Origin: JAAYCI01 sp964370195 | GTDB lineage: Bacteria > Bacillota > Clostridia > Oscillospirales > Ruminococcaceae | NCBI GenBank assembly: GCA_964370195.1 | Contig: CAYJIH010000020.1 | Coordinates: 1 to 32,227, forward strand | Direction of reading: 5' to 3' | Length of the DNA stretch: 32,227 nt | Shown: positions 23,422 to 31,869 of the stretch, piece by piece | How positions within the stretch are numbered: position 1 is the stretch's first letter | Layout of the letters: every line of letters starts with the position of its first letter | The notes under the pieces: model-generated | Told to the model about the DNA's origin: nothing | What the model saw: only the letters and a program-made list of their open reading frames with translations | Databases searched by the model: none | Program-made: the position numbers and the translations under genes

Positions 23422-24348
23422 GTGTTAGTGGTTGGTGGAATTATCGAAAGGCAGATTATTCTCATTCTCATCACCTTAGTGGGCTACTTTTTGGCCAAAA
23501 CCGGTCATATCGAGCACAATGTGCGCCATTTTCTTAGTTTTCTTTGTATAAATGTGTTGATACCGTGTAGTTTGTTTTACACACTGGCCACCACAGTGCC
23601 AAGCAAAACACAATTGTATGACTTTTTCTTTGTTGTTGTTTTTGTGTTTATCATTGAAGGCTTATGTTATTTTGCCGCCAAAGTACTATTTCGGAAATTT
23701 GGCCCAAAGCAGCAAACGATTTTGCGATATTCACTCACCAGCCCCAATGTGGCATTTATTGGTCTACCCATCATCGAAAGTTTTTATGGTGCAGAAGGCG
23801 TGCTTTATTTAACCGCTTTTATGATTCCACTGAACTTTTTTATGTTTCTTTTTTCCTTTCGCCTTTTTCTTCCGCCTGAAAAAAAGAGAGTTTCCGTTGT
23901 TAAGCAACTCATGCATCCAACACTGATAGCTGTTTTTCTTGGGTTTGTGTTTATGATGCTGGGCTTGCAGCCACCCACGATGGTTTTAGAAGCGGTGGAA
24001 CTGCTTGCGCATAGTGCAACACCCATTGCACTGCTGCCTATTGGCGCTATTTTGGCTAGCATCGATTTACGCTCCACATTATTTCGTGTCGGGTTTTGGT
24101 TTTCGGCCTTGCGTCTTGTCATCATCCCACTTTTTGCAATGGGCATCTTGCTTTTGCTTAATACACCGGTTGTGGTGGCCGGCGTGATTACATTGTCGCT
24201 TGGCATGCCCATTGCTGTATCTACGCCGGCTTTGGCCACCTCTTATAAAGGGGATGTTGTGTTTTCTTCAAGGCTTCTCCTTCTGTCCACCGTTTTGTCC
24301 ATGGTTACCTTGCCGTTGCTTGCAAGCCTTGTAACAGCATTGTTTTAA
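23422..24348 (+). CDS. AEC (auxin efflux carrier) family permease
   Basis: The protein is 308 residues from the GTG at 23422 and is almost wholly hydrophobic, with about ten membrane segments. It resembles the AEC family of organic-anion or malate-type permeases. Two similar halves are joined by the charged loop LFLPPEKKRVSVVKQL, and conserved-looking segments include YSLTSPNVAFIGLPI and SLGMPIAVSTPALATSY. GAAGGGGG lies about eight bases before this GTG; another in-frame GTG at 23413 overlaps that ribosome site and is less likely. The substrate cannot be told. It is followed by yihY-aroD on the same strand, with 59 bases between. Confidence 0.85.
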   Translation: MLVVGGIIERQIILILITLVGYFLAKTGHIEHNVRHFLSFLCINVLIPCSLFYTLATTVPSKTQLYDFFFVVVFVFIIEGLCYFAAKVLFRKFGPKQQTILRYSLTSPNVAFIGLPIIESFYGAEGVLYLTAFMIPLNFFMFLFSFRLFLPPEKKRVSVVKQLMHPTLIAVFLGFVFMMLGLQPPTMVLEAVELLAHSATPIALLPIGAILASIDLRSTLFRVGFWFSALRLVIIPLFAMGILLLLNTPVVVAGVITLSLGMPIAVSTPALATSYKGDVVFSSRLLLLSTVLSMVTLPLLASLVTALF

Positions 24349-24407
24349 ACGCTTTTTGCCATTCTATACGAGTTAGATACCTCTGCTGAAAGGAAGGCTT
24401 GTTATGT

Positions 24408-25403
24408 ATGGAACGTGTTAAAGAAAATACGGTGCGTTTTGCACGTATTTTCATCAAACGATGTCAACAGGCCTCCTTGGTTTCATCGGCAGTATATATT
24501 GCGTTTTACGCCTTGTTGTCGTTGTTCCCTTTTTTGATTTTCCTTGGCAACTTGTTGCCTCTATTTCACATTACACCGGATGGCTTGGTGGAATATTTAT
24601 CCATCTTAATACCGGAGGCACTGCTTCCCGCTGTAAAGCCTATCATGCTTAGCTTGTTGCAAAGCAGCAGCGGTGGTTTGCTTTCCATTTCTACTATCGC
24701 TTTGCTGTGGTCGTCCAGCCGTGTCATCAGCTGCCTGCAAAACAGCATGAACGCCGCGTATGGCATTTCCAGAGATCGCAACTATGTGGTGCGGCGCCTT
24801 GTTGGTTTTGTAAGTGTTTTGCTTTTTTTAGGCTCTTCGGCAATTTTATTGTTGTTGCTTAGTTTTAGCGATATGTTGATTTCTTTTTTATCGCCTGTGT
24901 TTGGCTGGCTAAGCTCTATGCAAAATACTATCGAAAACTTAAAATGGCCTGTGGTGCTTATCTTGGTGTTTTTTTTGCTTGTACAGGTGTATCTCATCAC
25001 ACCTTCTGCCAAAGTGCGCATTAAAGAAGCCATGCCCGGGGCCCTTTTTTCCACACTAGGCCTTTTGATTTTGGTGCAGTTGTTTGCTTTTTATGTGCGT
25101 GTGGCTACACGCTCTTTGTCTAGCTATGGGGCGCTGAGTTCTTTTTTCATCCTCATGTTCTGGCTAGAATATTCAGCCATGACGGTGGTGGTGGGCGCCT
25201 TGCTTAACGCTTCGATACGGGAATACCGTTTTGGGGCCGATAGCCTACAAAAAAGCAAATTAGACGAGTGGAATTCTATGCTGGATAATAAAGTATCTAG
25301 CTATATGAAAAAAAGATATGAGCGTATTAAAAAACAAAAAACGGAAAAAACGCCTCCCGTTTTGAAAGAAAATAATGAAGACAAAGGAGAAACTCATGAG
25401 TAA
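24408..25403 (+). CDS. YihY/BrkB-family membrane protein
   Basis: The product is 331 residues from the ATG at 24408, with AGGAAGG ten bases upstream; an in-frame TTG at 24399 lies on top of that ribosome site. Six hydrophobic segments in the YihY/BrkB pattern are present. SSAVYIAFYALLSLFPFLIF opens the family domain. Next come the segments LLSISTIALLWSSSRVISCLQNSMNAAY (about residues 93-120) and YGALSSFFILMFWLEYSAM. A long basic cytosolic tail (SYMKKRYERIKKQKTEK) follows. The family was once called RNase BN, but that activity belongs elsewhere; the real function is unknown. Its stop overlaps the aroD start by eight bases. Confidence 0.87.
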   Translation: MERVKENTVRFARIFIKRCQQASLVSSAVYIAFYALLSLFPFLIFLGNLLPLFHITPDGLVEYLSILIPEALLPAVKPIMLSLLQSSSGGLLSISTIALLWSSSRVISCLQNSMNAAYGISRDRNYVVRRLVGFVSVLLFLGSSAILLLLLSFSDMLISFLSPVFGWLSSMQNTIENLKWPVVLILVFFLLVQVYLITPSAKVRIKEAMPGALFSTLGLLILVQLFAFYVRVATRSLSSYGALSSFFILMFWLEYSAMTVVVGALLNASIREYRFGADSLQKSKLDEWNSMLDNKVSSYMKKRYERIKKQKTEKTPPVLKENNEDKGETHE

Positions 25404-26160
25404 TCTTGTATCTGTTCGCGGTGTTCATTTTGGGGATGGGTCCCCAAAAATATGCGTTCCCTTAGTAGACACAAGTGATGATACTTTAATATGGAGTGCC
25501 ATTTTGGCCAGAGCTTCTGCCGCAGATTTAGTTGAATGGCGCCTTGATTATCTACCCGCTATGGATGACATCACCCTTTTGCGTCTTGTGAAAAATTTGA
25601 GAGCTGCCTTAAAAAGCACACCGTTGTTGCTTACCTTTCGCAGCGCAGCGGAAGGCGGAAAGCGTGAATTAAAACAAAGCGCGTATGGCTCTCTTTTGCG
25701 TTTGATGATAGCAAGTGAAAGCATTGATATGATCGATATTGAACTTTCCTGCAAAGATGATCTTCTTGCCCTGCTTGTGGAAGAGGCAAAAAGCAAAGGT
25801 GTTGCTGTGGTGATTTCTAGCCATGATATGCATGGAACTCCTTCGAAAGAGGCCATGTTAAGCCGTTTGCGCAGGATGCGCGAGCTAGGGGCTGATATTC
25901 CAAAATTGGCAGTTATGCCAAGGCGTTTTGTGGACGTACTTAGCCTTTTGTCTATCAGTGAAGAGTATTCGCACGAGGCAGACCATCCATTTATCACCAT
26001 GTCTATGGGCACACTTGGGCAAATTAGCCGCATCAGTGGGCACTTTACAGGTTCGGCTGTTACGTTTGGTTGTACGGAGGATGGTTCTGCCCCGGGGCAG
26101 CTGCCTGTTCAAAGTTTACGCCAAATTTTAACTGTTTTTGAAGAATCGAAAGAAAAATAG
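25396..26160 (+). CDS. aroD: Type I 3-dehydroquinate dehydratase
   Basis: The protein is 254 residues from the ATG at 25396, chosen because AAAGGAG lies seven bases upstream. It carries out the third shikimate-pathway step through a Schiff base. Catalytic positions are visible: Glu48 in VEWRLDYL, the His in ISSHDMHGTPS and the Lys in DIPKLAVMP. The closing segment ITMSMGTLGQISR is also typical. It overlaps the YihY-family gene by eight bases. No other shikimate gene is in the window. Confidence 0.94.
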   Translation: MSNLVSVRGVHFGDGSPKICVPLVDTSDDTLIWSAILARASAADLVEWRLDYLPAMDDITLLRLVKNLRAALKSTPLLLTFRSAAEGGKRELKQSAYGSLLRLMIASESIDMIDIELSCKDDLLALLVEEAKSKGVAVVISSHDMHGTPSKEAMLSRLRRMRELGADIPKLAVMPRRFVDVLSLLSISEEYSHEADHPFITMSMGTLGQISRISGHFTGSAVTFGCTEDGSAPGQLPVQSLRQILTVFEESKEK

Positions 26161-26181
26161 TATTATTTTATTCGAAAATAA

Positions 26182-26211
26182 TTGACAGGATAAATGTTTA
26201 TGTGCTACAAT
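26182..26211 (+). promoter_or_regulatory. Promoter of the tRNA-Ser pair
   Basis: A perfect TTGACA (26182-26187), an 18-base spacer and an extended -10 TGC-TACAAT (26203-26211) lie 29 bases before the first tRNA. Confidence 0.75.
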
Positions 26212-26239
26212 AATTAGGCATCTGGACGCAGCTATGAGA

Positions 26240-26328
26240 GGAGAGGTGTCCGAGTGGTTTAAGGAGCTGGTCTTGAAAACCAGTGACTCCGCAAGGGGCC
26301 GTGGGTTCGAATCCCACCCTCTCCGCCA
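26240..26328 (+). tRNA. tRNA-Ser (anticodon UGA)
   Basis: An 89-nt class II tRNA with acceptor stem GGAGAGG/CCTCTCC, the anticodon loop CTTGAAA (anticodon TGA), a long variable arm, the T loop GGGTTCGAATCCC and an encoded CCA end. It reads UCA and other UCN codons. Confidence 0.97.
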
Positions 26329-26367
26329 TTTTTTTGATGTAAACTGAATAAGACAACGATTTGACAC

Positions 26368-26458
26368 GGAGAAGTACTCAAGAGGTCGAAGAGGCTCCCC
26401 TGCTAAGGGAGTAGGGCGTGAAAGCGTCGCGAGGGTTCAAATCCCTCCTTCTCCGCCA
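26368..26458 (+). tRNA. tRNA-Ser (anticodon GCU)
   Basis: A 91-nt class II tRNA with acceptor stem GGAGAAG/CTTCTCC, anticodon stem CTCCC/GGGAG with loop CTGCTAA (anticodon GCT), a long variable arm, T loop GGGTTCAAATCCC and an encoded CCA. It reads AGC and AGU. It follows the UGA isoacceptor by 39 bases, probably on one transcript. Confidence 0.97.
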
Positions 26459-26460
26459 AA

Positions 26461-26494
26461 AACCAGTTATGCCTTTGGGCATAGCTGGTTTTTT
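26461..26494 (+). terminator. Intrinsic terminator after the tRNA genes
   Basis: Arms 26461-26473 and 26478-26490 pair over 13 bp with one G-U, loop TTTG, and a T tract follows. Confidence 0.85.
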
Positions 26495-26725
26495 ATTTGA
26501 AGGAAGATGGAGTGAAATAACAAGGATTCTAAAATTGGATGTAGGATGAATGCAAACGATACACGCAAGTGATGAGCGAAAAAATTTTGCTTTCATTTAC
26601 CCTATGAATAAAACCGGGTGTTACGTACCGCTGCACTAAAGAAGGCGAATTGATTTACAAGTTGAAAATTTGATTGACATTCGATTGTACGAACGAAATG
26701 AGCGAGTGCATGGCACATCATTCAC

Positions 26726-26770
26726 AAAAACACAGCATCAAGCGTTTAATGGCGCTTATGCCGTGTTTTT
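26726..26770. terminator. Terminator-like hairpin in the long spacer
   Basis: AAAAACAC (26726-26733) pairs with GTGTTTTT (26763-26770), then GCAT with ATGC and AAGCG with CGCTT, with one A-C mismatch and one bulge. A and T runs on either side fit a bidirectional terminator, though no gene is seen to end here. Confidence 0.45.
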
Positions 26771-26956
26771 ATTTGAATATTTATAGGCGAAAATGATGCA
26801 AGGCACATGCGTAATCTGTTGTTGCTATCAAAATATAACAGCACAAGAACAGCAAAAAAGTATCGATTCCTATAAAATAAAAAACGAAAACTTTGGTGGA
26901 TTTCATAATTTTTTCGCAAATTAATGCCAATATATACACAAATTTGCCAGATAATG

Positions 26957-27002
26957 GTACTACAAACTAATTTTTTGTAGTACAAAAAATAGTGTGTAGT
27001 AC
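26957..27002. repeat. Cluster of TGTAGTAC octamers (candidate operators)
   Basis: The octamer occurs inverted at 26957-26964 and direct at 26976-26983 and 26995-27002. The first two form a 10-bp inverted repeat around CTAATTT. A fourth copy is at 27285-27292 inside the signal-peptide region of the next gene. Confidence 0.45.
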
Positions 27003-27069
27003 AGACGTGATAGCACAGAATAACACAAATGTCACATGAGGAATCAAAAAAGTATATTTGTGGGTTTCG

Positions 27070-27102
27070 TGTAACCTAGATGTAACCTTTTCTTTGTATA
27101 AT
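27070..27102 (+). promoter_or_regulatory. Promoter of the VWA protein with two 11-bp-spaced direct repeats
   Basis: TGTAACC occurs at 27070-27076 and 27081-27087, one helical turn apart. A perfect TATAAT follows at 27097-27102, and no good -35 is present. The repeats cover the -35 position, the arrangement used by activators of the OmpR family. The start codon lies 90 bases downstream. Confidence 0.55.
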
Positions 27103-27191
27103 ACAAGACATGCAGAAAAATAACACAGAATCACAAAGGTAAACAACAAGGACGTTGTTTATGCGTTGCATCGGAGAGCGAAGGGCGACGA

Positions 27192-30100
27192 GTGAAAAGA
27201 AAGGCAGTTATCGGAATGAAAAAGCAAAAATCAAAATTGAATCTAAAGCGTGTATGTGTGCTGATGCTTGTGATGGCACTTCTTTGTAGTACATCACTTC
27301 CGGCGTATGCAACCACAGGGACAACTGCGGGCGCCGAAACGAGTGAGGCCGGTGATGCCTCGAACAGCGATTCGAGCAGTGCCGCAACTGGCGACTCAAG
27401 CAGCGATACGAACAGTGATACGAACAGCGACTCGAGCAGTACTTCAACGAGTGACTCAAGTAGTGCATCGAGTAGCGACTCAAGCAGTGCATCGAGCAGT
27501 GCATCGAGTAGCGACTCAAGCAGTGATTCGAGTAGCGTCTCAAGCAGTGCTTCAAGTAGCGTTTCGAGCAGTTCTTCCTCGGAAAGTTCAGCACAAAATA
27601 CAGAAGAGGATGACACAACGGTTTCTGTGGTTTTCTATGACACACAAGGGGCTGCCATTGGCTCGCCCGTGCAAGTGGAAAGTGGCAGTGCAATTACAGC
27701 ATTTCCCGGCGGTTATGATGCCGCTTCGGGCTGGTTGGTTGTAAATGAAAACGACGAGCGCGTCCCCTTTGATATAAACACACTTATTACAAAGGATATG
27801 GCGCTTTACCTGCCACAAGAATTTACCGTAACATTCAGCTATCAAGATTTTCCTGCAGATGCTGCGCGCGTTGGCCTTACCTTGGCTGACCTAGAAGATA
27901 AACTTGTGGAAGTGATTGTGCAAGAGGGCGAAACCATTCTTGCACAGCAAATTCCTCAATCAGACCGCGTGGATTTTTGGCTGGATGGAGAAACAGATAC
28001 ACCGTATGCAGAAGAAGCCTTGCTGGCACTTTCCATTCAAGAGGATTTGAATCTTACCGGCATGGAAATGGCTTCCACAATGATGCTGGGCAATACAGGC
28101 ACTTCTTCCTTTGTAACCGATGATGATGGAATCAGTGGCACCGGCACCTGGGATGACCCCTTGCTGCTTCCCATTGGCACCACAGTTACCTTAAATCAAT
28201 ACGTTGGCTTTACAGATGCGGATGTGCCAAACACTCATTACTGGGGCGGCAAAGAGGATATCACCCTTTGGGGCACGTCTTGGGATGCACGCTTGACAGG
28301 CCAATCGGAATATGAAGGCGTAGACGTAGGCACCCCTATTCTGAACGAAGAAACTGCAATGACCAGTGTTTCGGCAACCGGTGCTGCTGAAGGCTTTGAT
28401 CGCGTGCGTGTGCAGTGGGACGACCCAAACCATGAGGATGTTCCTCACGATCAAATTACCAACACAGGATATTACACCAATGCGCCCACTATTTATCAAA
28501 GCGACTATGAATACGAGAACTATTTCTATTTTATCGTGTATGACCCAAACGGAGCAGTAGCACCGACACATGATTATGACCCAAGTGATATGGCTCAGCC
28601 GGGCGAAGTGACTTTTGATAAAGATGCTGAGTGGACAGATTATGAAGAACGCGAAGCAGAAATTGTGTTTGACATCAGTGGCGTGCCCACCGGTGGAAAT
28701 ACAGACGTTATCATCATCATGGATAAATCCACAAGCCTTGGCACAAATGGTTTAAACACAGCCAAAACGGCTGCCACCAGCTTAACCAATGCACTTTTGG
28801 AAGAAGGAAACAACAACCGTGTGGCCTACATTCCATTTTCCGGCAATACATCGGGCAGCATCAACTTCCAAACAGATGCAAACGCTGTTATCAACAATAT
28901 TTCCAGCACCACATCGTATAAAGGACCTTACGGAGCTTCGCCAAATGCCATTGGCACAAACTACACCATTGCTTTGCAGCAAGCGGAGCTGTATGCAAGT
29001 TTGCGCACATCAACACAAAGCGAGCGCCCCCTTTATATTCTTATCATTACAGACGGCCTGCCCGATTCCAGAGATTATCTTTTTGAAGAAGGTGGCCCGG
29101 GCCCCGATATCAACAACAGCTACATCAACGGCCTTGCACAAGTAACAAGCCTTATCGAAAATTACAATGCAGAAATTCAGCCCATTGCCGTTGGAAGCTT
29201 GAATGCTTACAACCTTTCCAAATTGGCAAGTGAAGGCAAAACACCGATGAGTGCATCCTTGGATGGCACTGCCTTAGATGAACTTCTCAGCTCCATTTCG
29301 GCCGATATGAGCCTTGCTGGCACAAATGCCATTTTAACAGACGTTATTTCAGAATATTTTGAGGTAGACACGGACGCCTTGGAGGCCGATCTTACCGCAA
29401 GCCCACGCCAATATCCTTACTATAAAGGTGCATTTGAGCTAGAAACAGTGGGCACAGGTGATGACGCAAGAGAAGTGGTAACCATCACAGTAGGGGATAT
29501 TACATCCACAGGCACACAAATTGTTATTCCTGTGCGCTTGAAAGACGAGTACCACCTAACAAACCGTGAAGATTACCCAACAAACGAAGAAGCCATTATT
29601 GAATATGACCCGCCGGAAGGCGAGCGTGAGGAAAAAGATGCACCTCCACCGGAACTTGGTGTTGGTGTTGGCAAAATCGATATCCACTATGTGTGGGTAA
29701 ACAGTGCGGGGCACCCCTTAAATGAAGCGGGTAAAGTGATTGCAGACGGAACACAGGTTGATGGCCACATTGTGCAAGAAAGCCTTTTTGAGGATAACGG
29801 AAGCACAGCTTTAGAAATTAACCCAACAACAGGCACAAGCTATGATGTGTACGCCAATGAAGTGCCCGGTGGGTATCGTTTGTATACAGAAAGCCACGCT
29901 ACAGTAGCAACATCGATTACACTTACACACGGCAACCAAAACCAAACGGTTTACTATCCTGTGGTGATTGATTACGTTGTAACGTATGAGCCGAATGATG
30001 GCCGTGAAGGCACAGATGCTGCACAAGCACCTGTGATAAACGAGCATTCGCACGGGGAAACCCCTGCTGTAGAAAACAACACATTTACAGCACCTGAAGG

Positions 30101-31466
30101 CGACAGCGATACAATTTACATTTTTAAAGAGTGGAACACAGAGAAAGACGGTAGCGGCACAACGTATGCCCCGGGCACAAACTTGCCGGAACTGGAAGGG
30201 CCTGTGACATTGTATGCCCAGTGGGACGAGGTGAGCCTTCGTGCCACAGGTGTTACCGAAGCATATAACCGCACAGAGTACGACATGGTATCGAACTATG
30301 GCCTTACACGCAATGGCGAAGAAGGCACCGATGTAACGCCGGACGCAACATATAGCTTTAGCACCACCGAGCCACAAGCGGGCAGCGAATTCCCGGAAAA
30401 CGATACGTTCTCGCAAGAGATGCCCACCATGTTCAACGTGGCCGATAGTGGCCCGGTTTGGGTAAAAGCCACGTTTGTTATCAACGACGAAACAGTGGAA
30501 CTGATTGTGAAAGTGGATTCTGCCGTAACACCGATTCCACTTAGGTTGGTTGTGGATAGCTACGAAAAAGTGGAAGGCGCAAACGACCCTGCCTTTGAGC
30601 TAGAAAGCATGGAAGGGCTATTAGAAGGCGACACACTGGCCTATGATTTAGAGCGTGAAGCCGGAGAAGTAGCACGCACAACACCGTATGAAATTGATGC
30701 CATTTTAACACCAGACGACATCACCAATGGCAACTATGAGATCACCGTTGTGCCGGGCGGCTTAACCATTACACTGCAGGATACCACGGTTGTTCCCGGC
30801 CCGGATACAGAGCCGGATACAACACCGGACCCAGACCCAACCCCAGATCCAACCCCAGAAGTGGATACAGCACCTGAAATTACAGACGCAGGCACACCGC
30901 CCATTCCGGATGCCACCCCTGCTGCCGCAGCAGTAGTGCCGGCAGTGCCTGGTGTAGCACCTGTTGTAGCACCTGTAGTGCCTGCCGCCCTTACACTAGA
31001 TTTGGCAGATACCCTAATTCCGCTGGCAACAGCCCCGCAGGACGTGGAAGTTCAAATTGGTGACACCACCATCCCGCTTGCTGCAGCCGATGGTTCTGCA
31101 TGGTCTTTGGTAGATTTGTTGCTTACTGTTGCAACAGGCCTAATGAGTATATTCCTTTTGGTTGGCTATTTTGTAAAGAAAAAAGCGAAAGAGGACGAAG
31201 AAAACGAGCGTTTTGCGCATGCAAACGATGAGGAAGACAACACACGTTTGAAACGCAAAGGTGCTTTCCGCCTGTTTAGCATCATTCCCATGATTGGCGC
31301 CATTGTTCTTTTCATTCTTACACAAGATATGACCCAGCCCATGATTTTGGTAGACGAATGGACCATTTTCTTTGCCATCATCGCCTTGGTTCAAACACTT
31401 ACAATGATTCTTTCGCGTAAAAAAAATGTGCGTGATGAAGAGGACGAACAGCCCACACACGCATAA
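27192..31466 (+). CDS. Large secreted VWA-domain surface protein with three C-terminal membrane segments
   Basis: The 1424-residue protein starts at GTG with GAAGGG six bases upstream; an ATG at 27216 is an alternative. It has a signal peptide (about 1-40) and a Ser/Asp/Ala-rich stalk (about 55-135). A beta-rich region follows to about 490. The VWA domain (about 500-710) has a complete MIDAS: D511-K-S-T-S515, T592 and D621 in ITDGLPD. Downstream are a MucBP-like module (about 815-920), an InlB-B-type repeat ending VTLYAQW (about 925-1010), an MBG-like module (about 1110-1185) and a Pro/Thr/Asp-rich linker. No LPXTG is present. Three hydrophobic segments (about 1306-1327, 1359-1378, 1388-1407) anchor the C-terminus. 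A metal-dependent adhesive role is likely; the ligand is unknown. Confidence 0.88.
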   Translation: MKRKAVIGMKKQKSKLNLKRVCVLMLVMALLCSTSLPAYATTGTTAGAETSEAGDASNSDSSSAATGDSSSDTNSDTNSDSSSTSTSDSSSASSSDSSSASSSASSSDSSSDSSSVSSSASSSVSSSSSSESSAQNTEEDDTTVSVVFYDTQGAAIGSPVQVESGSAITAFPGGYDAASGWLVVNENDERVPFDINTLITKDMALYLPQEFTVTFSYQDFPADAARVGLTLADLEDKLVEVIVQEGETILAQQIPQSDRVDFWLDGETDTPYAEEALLALSIQEDLNLTGMEMASTMMLGNTGTSSFVTDDDGISGTGTWDDPLLLPIGTTVTLNQYVGFTDADVPNTHYWGGKEDITLWGTSWDARLTGQSEYEGVDVGTPILNEETAMTSVSATGAAEGFDRVRVQWDDPNHEDVPHDQITNTGYYTNAPTIYQSDYEYENYFYFIVYDPNGAVAPTHDYDPSDMAQPGEVTFDKDAEWTDYEEREAEIVFDISGVPTGGNTDVIIIMDKSTSLGTNGLNTAKTAATSLTNALLEEGNNNRVAYIPFSGNTSGSINFQTDANAVINNISSTTSYKGPYGASPNAIGTNYTIALQQAELYASLRTSTQSERPLYILIITDGLPDSRDYLFEEGGPGPDINNSYINGLAQVTSLIENYNAEIQPIAVGSLNAYNLSKLASEGKTPMSASLDGTALDELLSSISADMSLAGTNAILTDVISEYFEVDTDALEADLTASPRQYPYYKGAFELETVGTGDDAREVVTITVGDITSTGTQIVIPVRLKDEYHLTNREDYPTNEEAIIEYDPPEGEREEKDAPPPELGVGVGKIDIHYVWVNSAGHPLNEAGKVIADGTQVDGHIVQESLFEDNGSTALEINPTTGTSYDVYANEVPGGYRLYTESHATVATSITLTHGNQNQTVYYPVVIDYVVTYEPNDGREGTDAAQAPVINEHSHGETPAVENNTFTAPEGDSDTIYIFKEWNTEKDGSGTTYAPGTNLPELEGPVTLYAQWDEVSLRATGVTEAYNRTEYDMVSNYGLTRNGEEGTDVTPDATYSFSTTEPQAGSEFPENDTFSQEMPTMFNVADSGPVWVKATFVINDETVELIVKVDSAVTPIPLRLVVDSYEKVEGANDPAFELESMEGLLEGDTLAYDLEREAGEVARTTPYEIDAILTPDDITNGNYEITVVPGGLTITLQDTTVVPGPDTEPDTTPDPDPTPDPTPEVDTAPEITDAGTPPIPDATPAAAAVVPAVPGVAPVVAPVVPAALTLDLADTLIPLATAPQDVEVQIGDTTIPLAAADGSAWSLVDLLLTVATGLMSIFLLVGYFVKKKAKEDEENERFAHANDEEDNTRLKRKGAFRLFSIIPMIGAIVLFILTQDMTQPMILVDEWTIFFAIIALVQTLTMILSRKKNVRDEEDEQPTHA
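27395..27590 (+). repeat. Serine-codon microsatellite-like repeat in the VWA gene
   Basis: Degenerate 6/9/18-base units built from AGC, AGT, TCG and TCA codons with GAC/GCA/GTC interspersed encode the Ser-Ser-Ser-Asp/Ala/Val stalk. The synonymous codons vary, but longer blocks recur nearly exactly (for example GCATCGAGTAGCGACTCAAG). Length change by recombination or slippage is possible. Confidence 0.75.
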
Positions 31467-31521
31467 ACGTTGTTTTAAAAGCAAAAGTAAAATGGCTGTT
31501 TTGTGAAAAACGGCAACAGCA

Positions 31522-31576
31522 CCACCTTGCTTGCTCTGTAATCAAAAGGATTGCAGAACAGGCAAGGTGGTTTTTT
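31522..31576 (+). terminator. Intrinsic terminator after the VWA gene
   Basis: Arms 31522-31543 and 31549-31570 pair over 22 positions with two G-U pairs and one mismatch, and six T follow. Confidence 0.85.
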
Positions 31577-31830
31577 GTGGCATTTAACAACCGTAAGGCA
31601 AGAAAAACAAAAGGCAGCAAAAGCTGGTGTTCCTTTTAAAAGCATTATGTGCGTACTTTGGCATTTGGTTGGCGTTATATGCTTTAGTGGCACTGCATGC
31701 AAGCGTGCCTTTACTCTTATTTTCGTTTGTGTTTTGGGTACAGGTGCTGCGCCTTGTAAACGAAATAAAACAGGTTGCGCGCCAAATATCCCCACATATA
31801 CCAAAAGGTAAGGCAACACTGCTTGCCACA

Positions 31831-31839
31831 TGCTACAAT
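31831..31839 (+). promoter_or_regulatory. Possible extended -10 promoter of the LytTR gene
   Basis: TGC-TACAAT (31831-31839) lies 31 bases before the proposed start. No good -35 is present, which is compatible with an extended -10 promoter. Confidence 0.4.
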
Positions 31840-31869
31840 AACAGCACAACACAGAAAGGAGGGCGTCGT

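Larger units (their letters stand above)
26495..27056. other. Non-coding spacer upstream of the VWA protein gene
   Basis: About 560 bases hold no frame with a ribosome-binding site on either strand. The stretch includes a terminator-like hairpin (26726-26770) and repeated TGTAGTAC octamers near 26957-27002. It may carry a long regulatory region or a small RNA. Confidence 0.5.
31467..31869 (+). other. Spacer between the VWA gene and the LytTR gene, with an open hydrophobic frame
   Basis: After the terminator at 31522-31576, the frame shared with the LytTR gene is open from 31597 with no stop. From about 31600 it would encode basic KKNKRQQK, then two hydrophobic stretches (LVFLLKALCAYFGIWLALYA and VPLLLFSFVFWVQVL). 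No start in this frame has a good ribosome site; GTG at 31627 is the best candidate. It may be a decayed or extended gene, or chance. Confidence 0.3.

Noticed and set aside
26128..26367. Minus-strand frame containing WDSNPRPLA
   Set aside because: This is the well-known false translation of the antisense of a tRNA gene; it covers tRNA-Ser(UGA).
26378..26596. Minus-strand frame containing RRRDLNPRD
   Set aside because: Antisense of tRNA-Ser(GCU) and its terminator; no ribosome-binding site.
27395..27590. CRISPR-like repetition
   Set aside because: Units are short, degenerate, contiguous and in frame with a coding sequence; there are no spacers.
27131..27693. Minus-strand leucine-rich frames and a plus-strand alternative frame over the Ser tract
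   Set aside because: They are mirror readings of the repetitive serine codons; the composition follows from the repeat and no start signal is present.
31551..31811. 86-residue plus-strand frame after the VWA gene
   Set aside because: It starts inside the terminator hairpin and has no ribosome-binding site.
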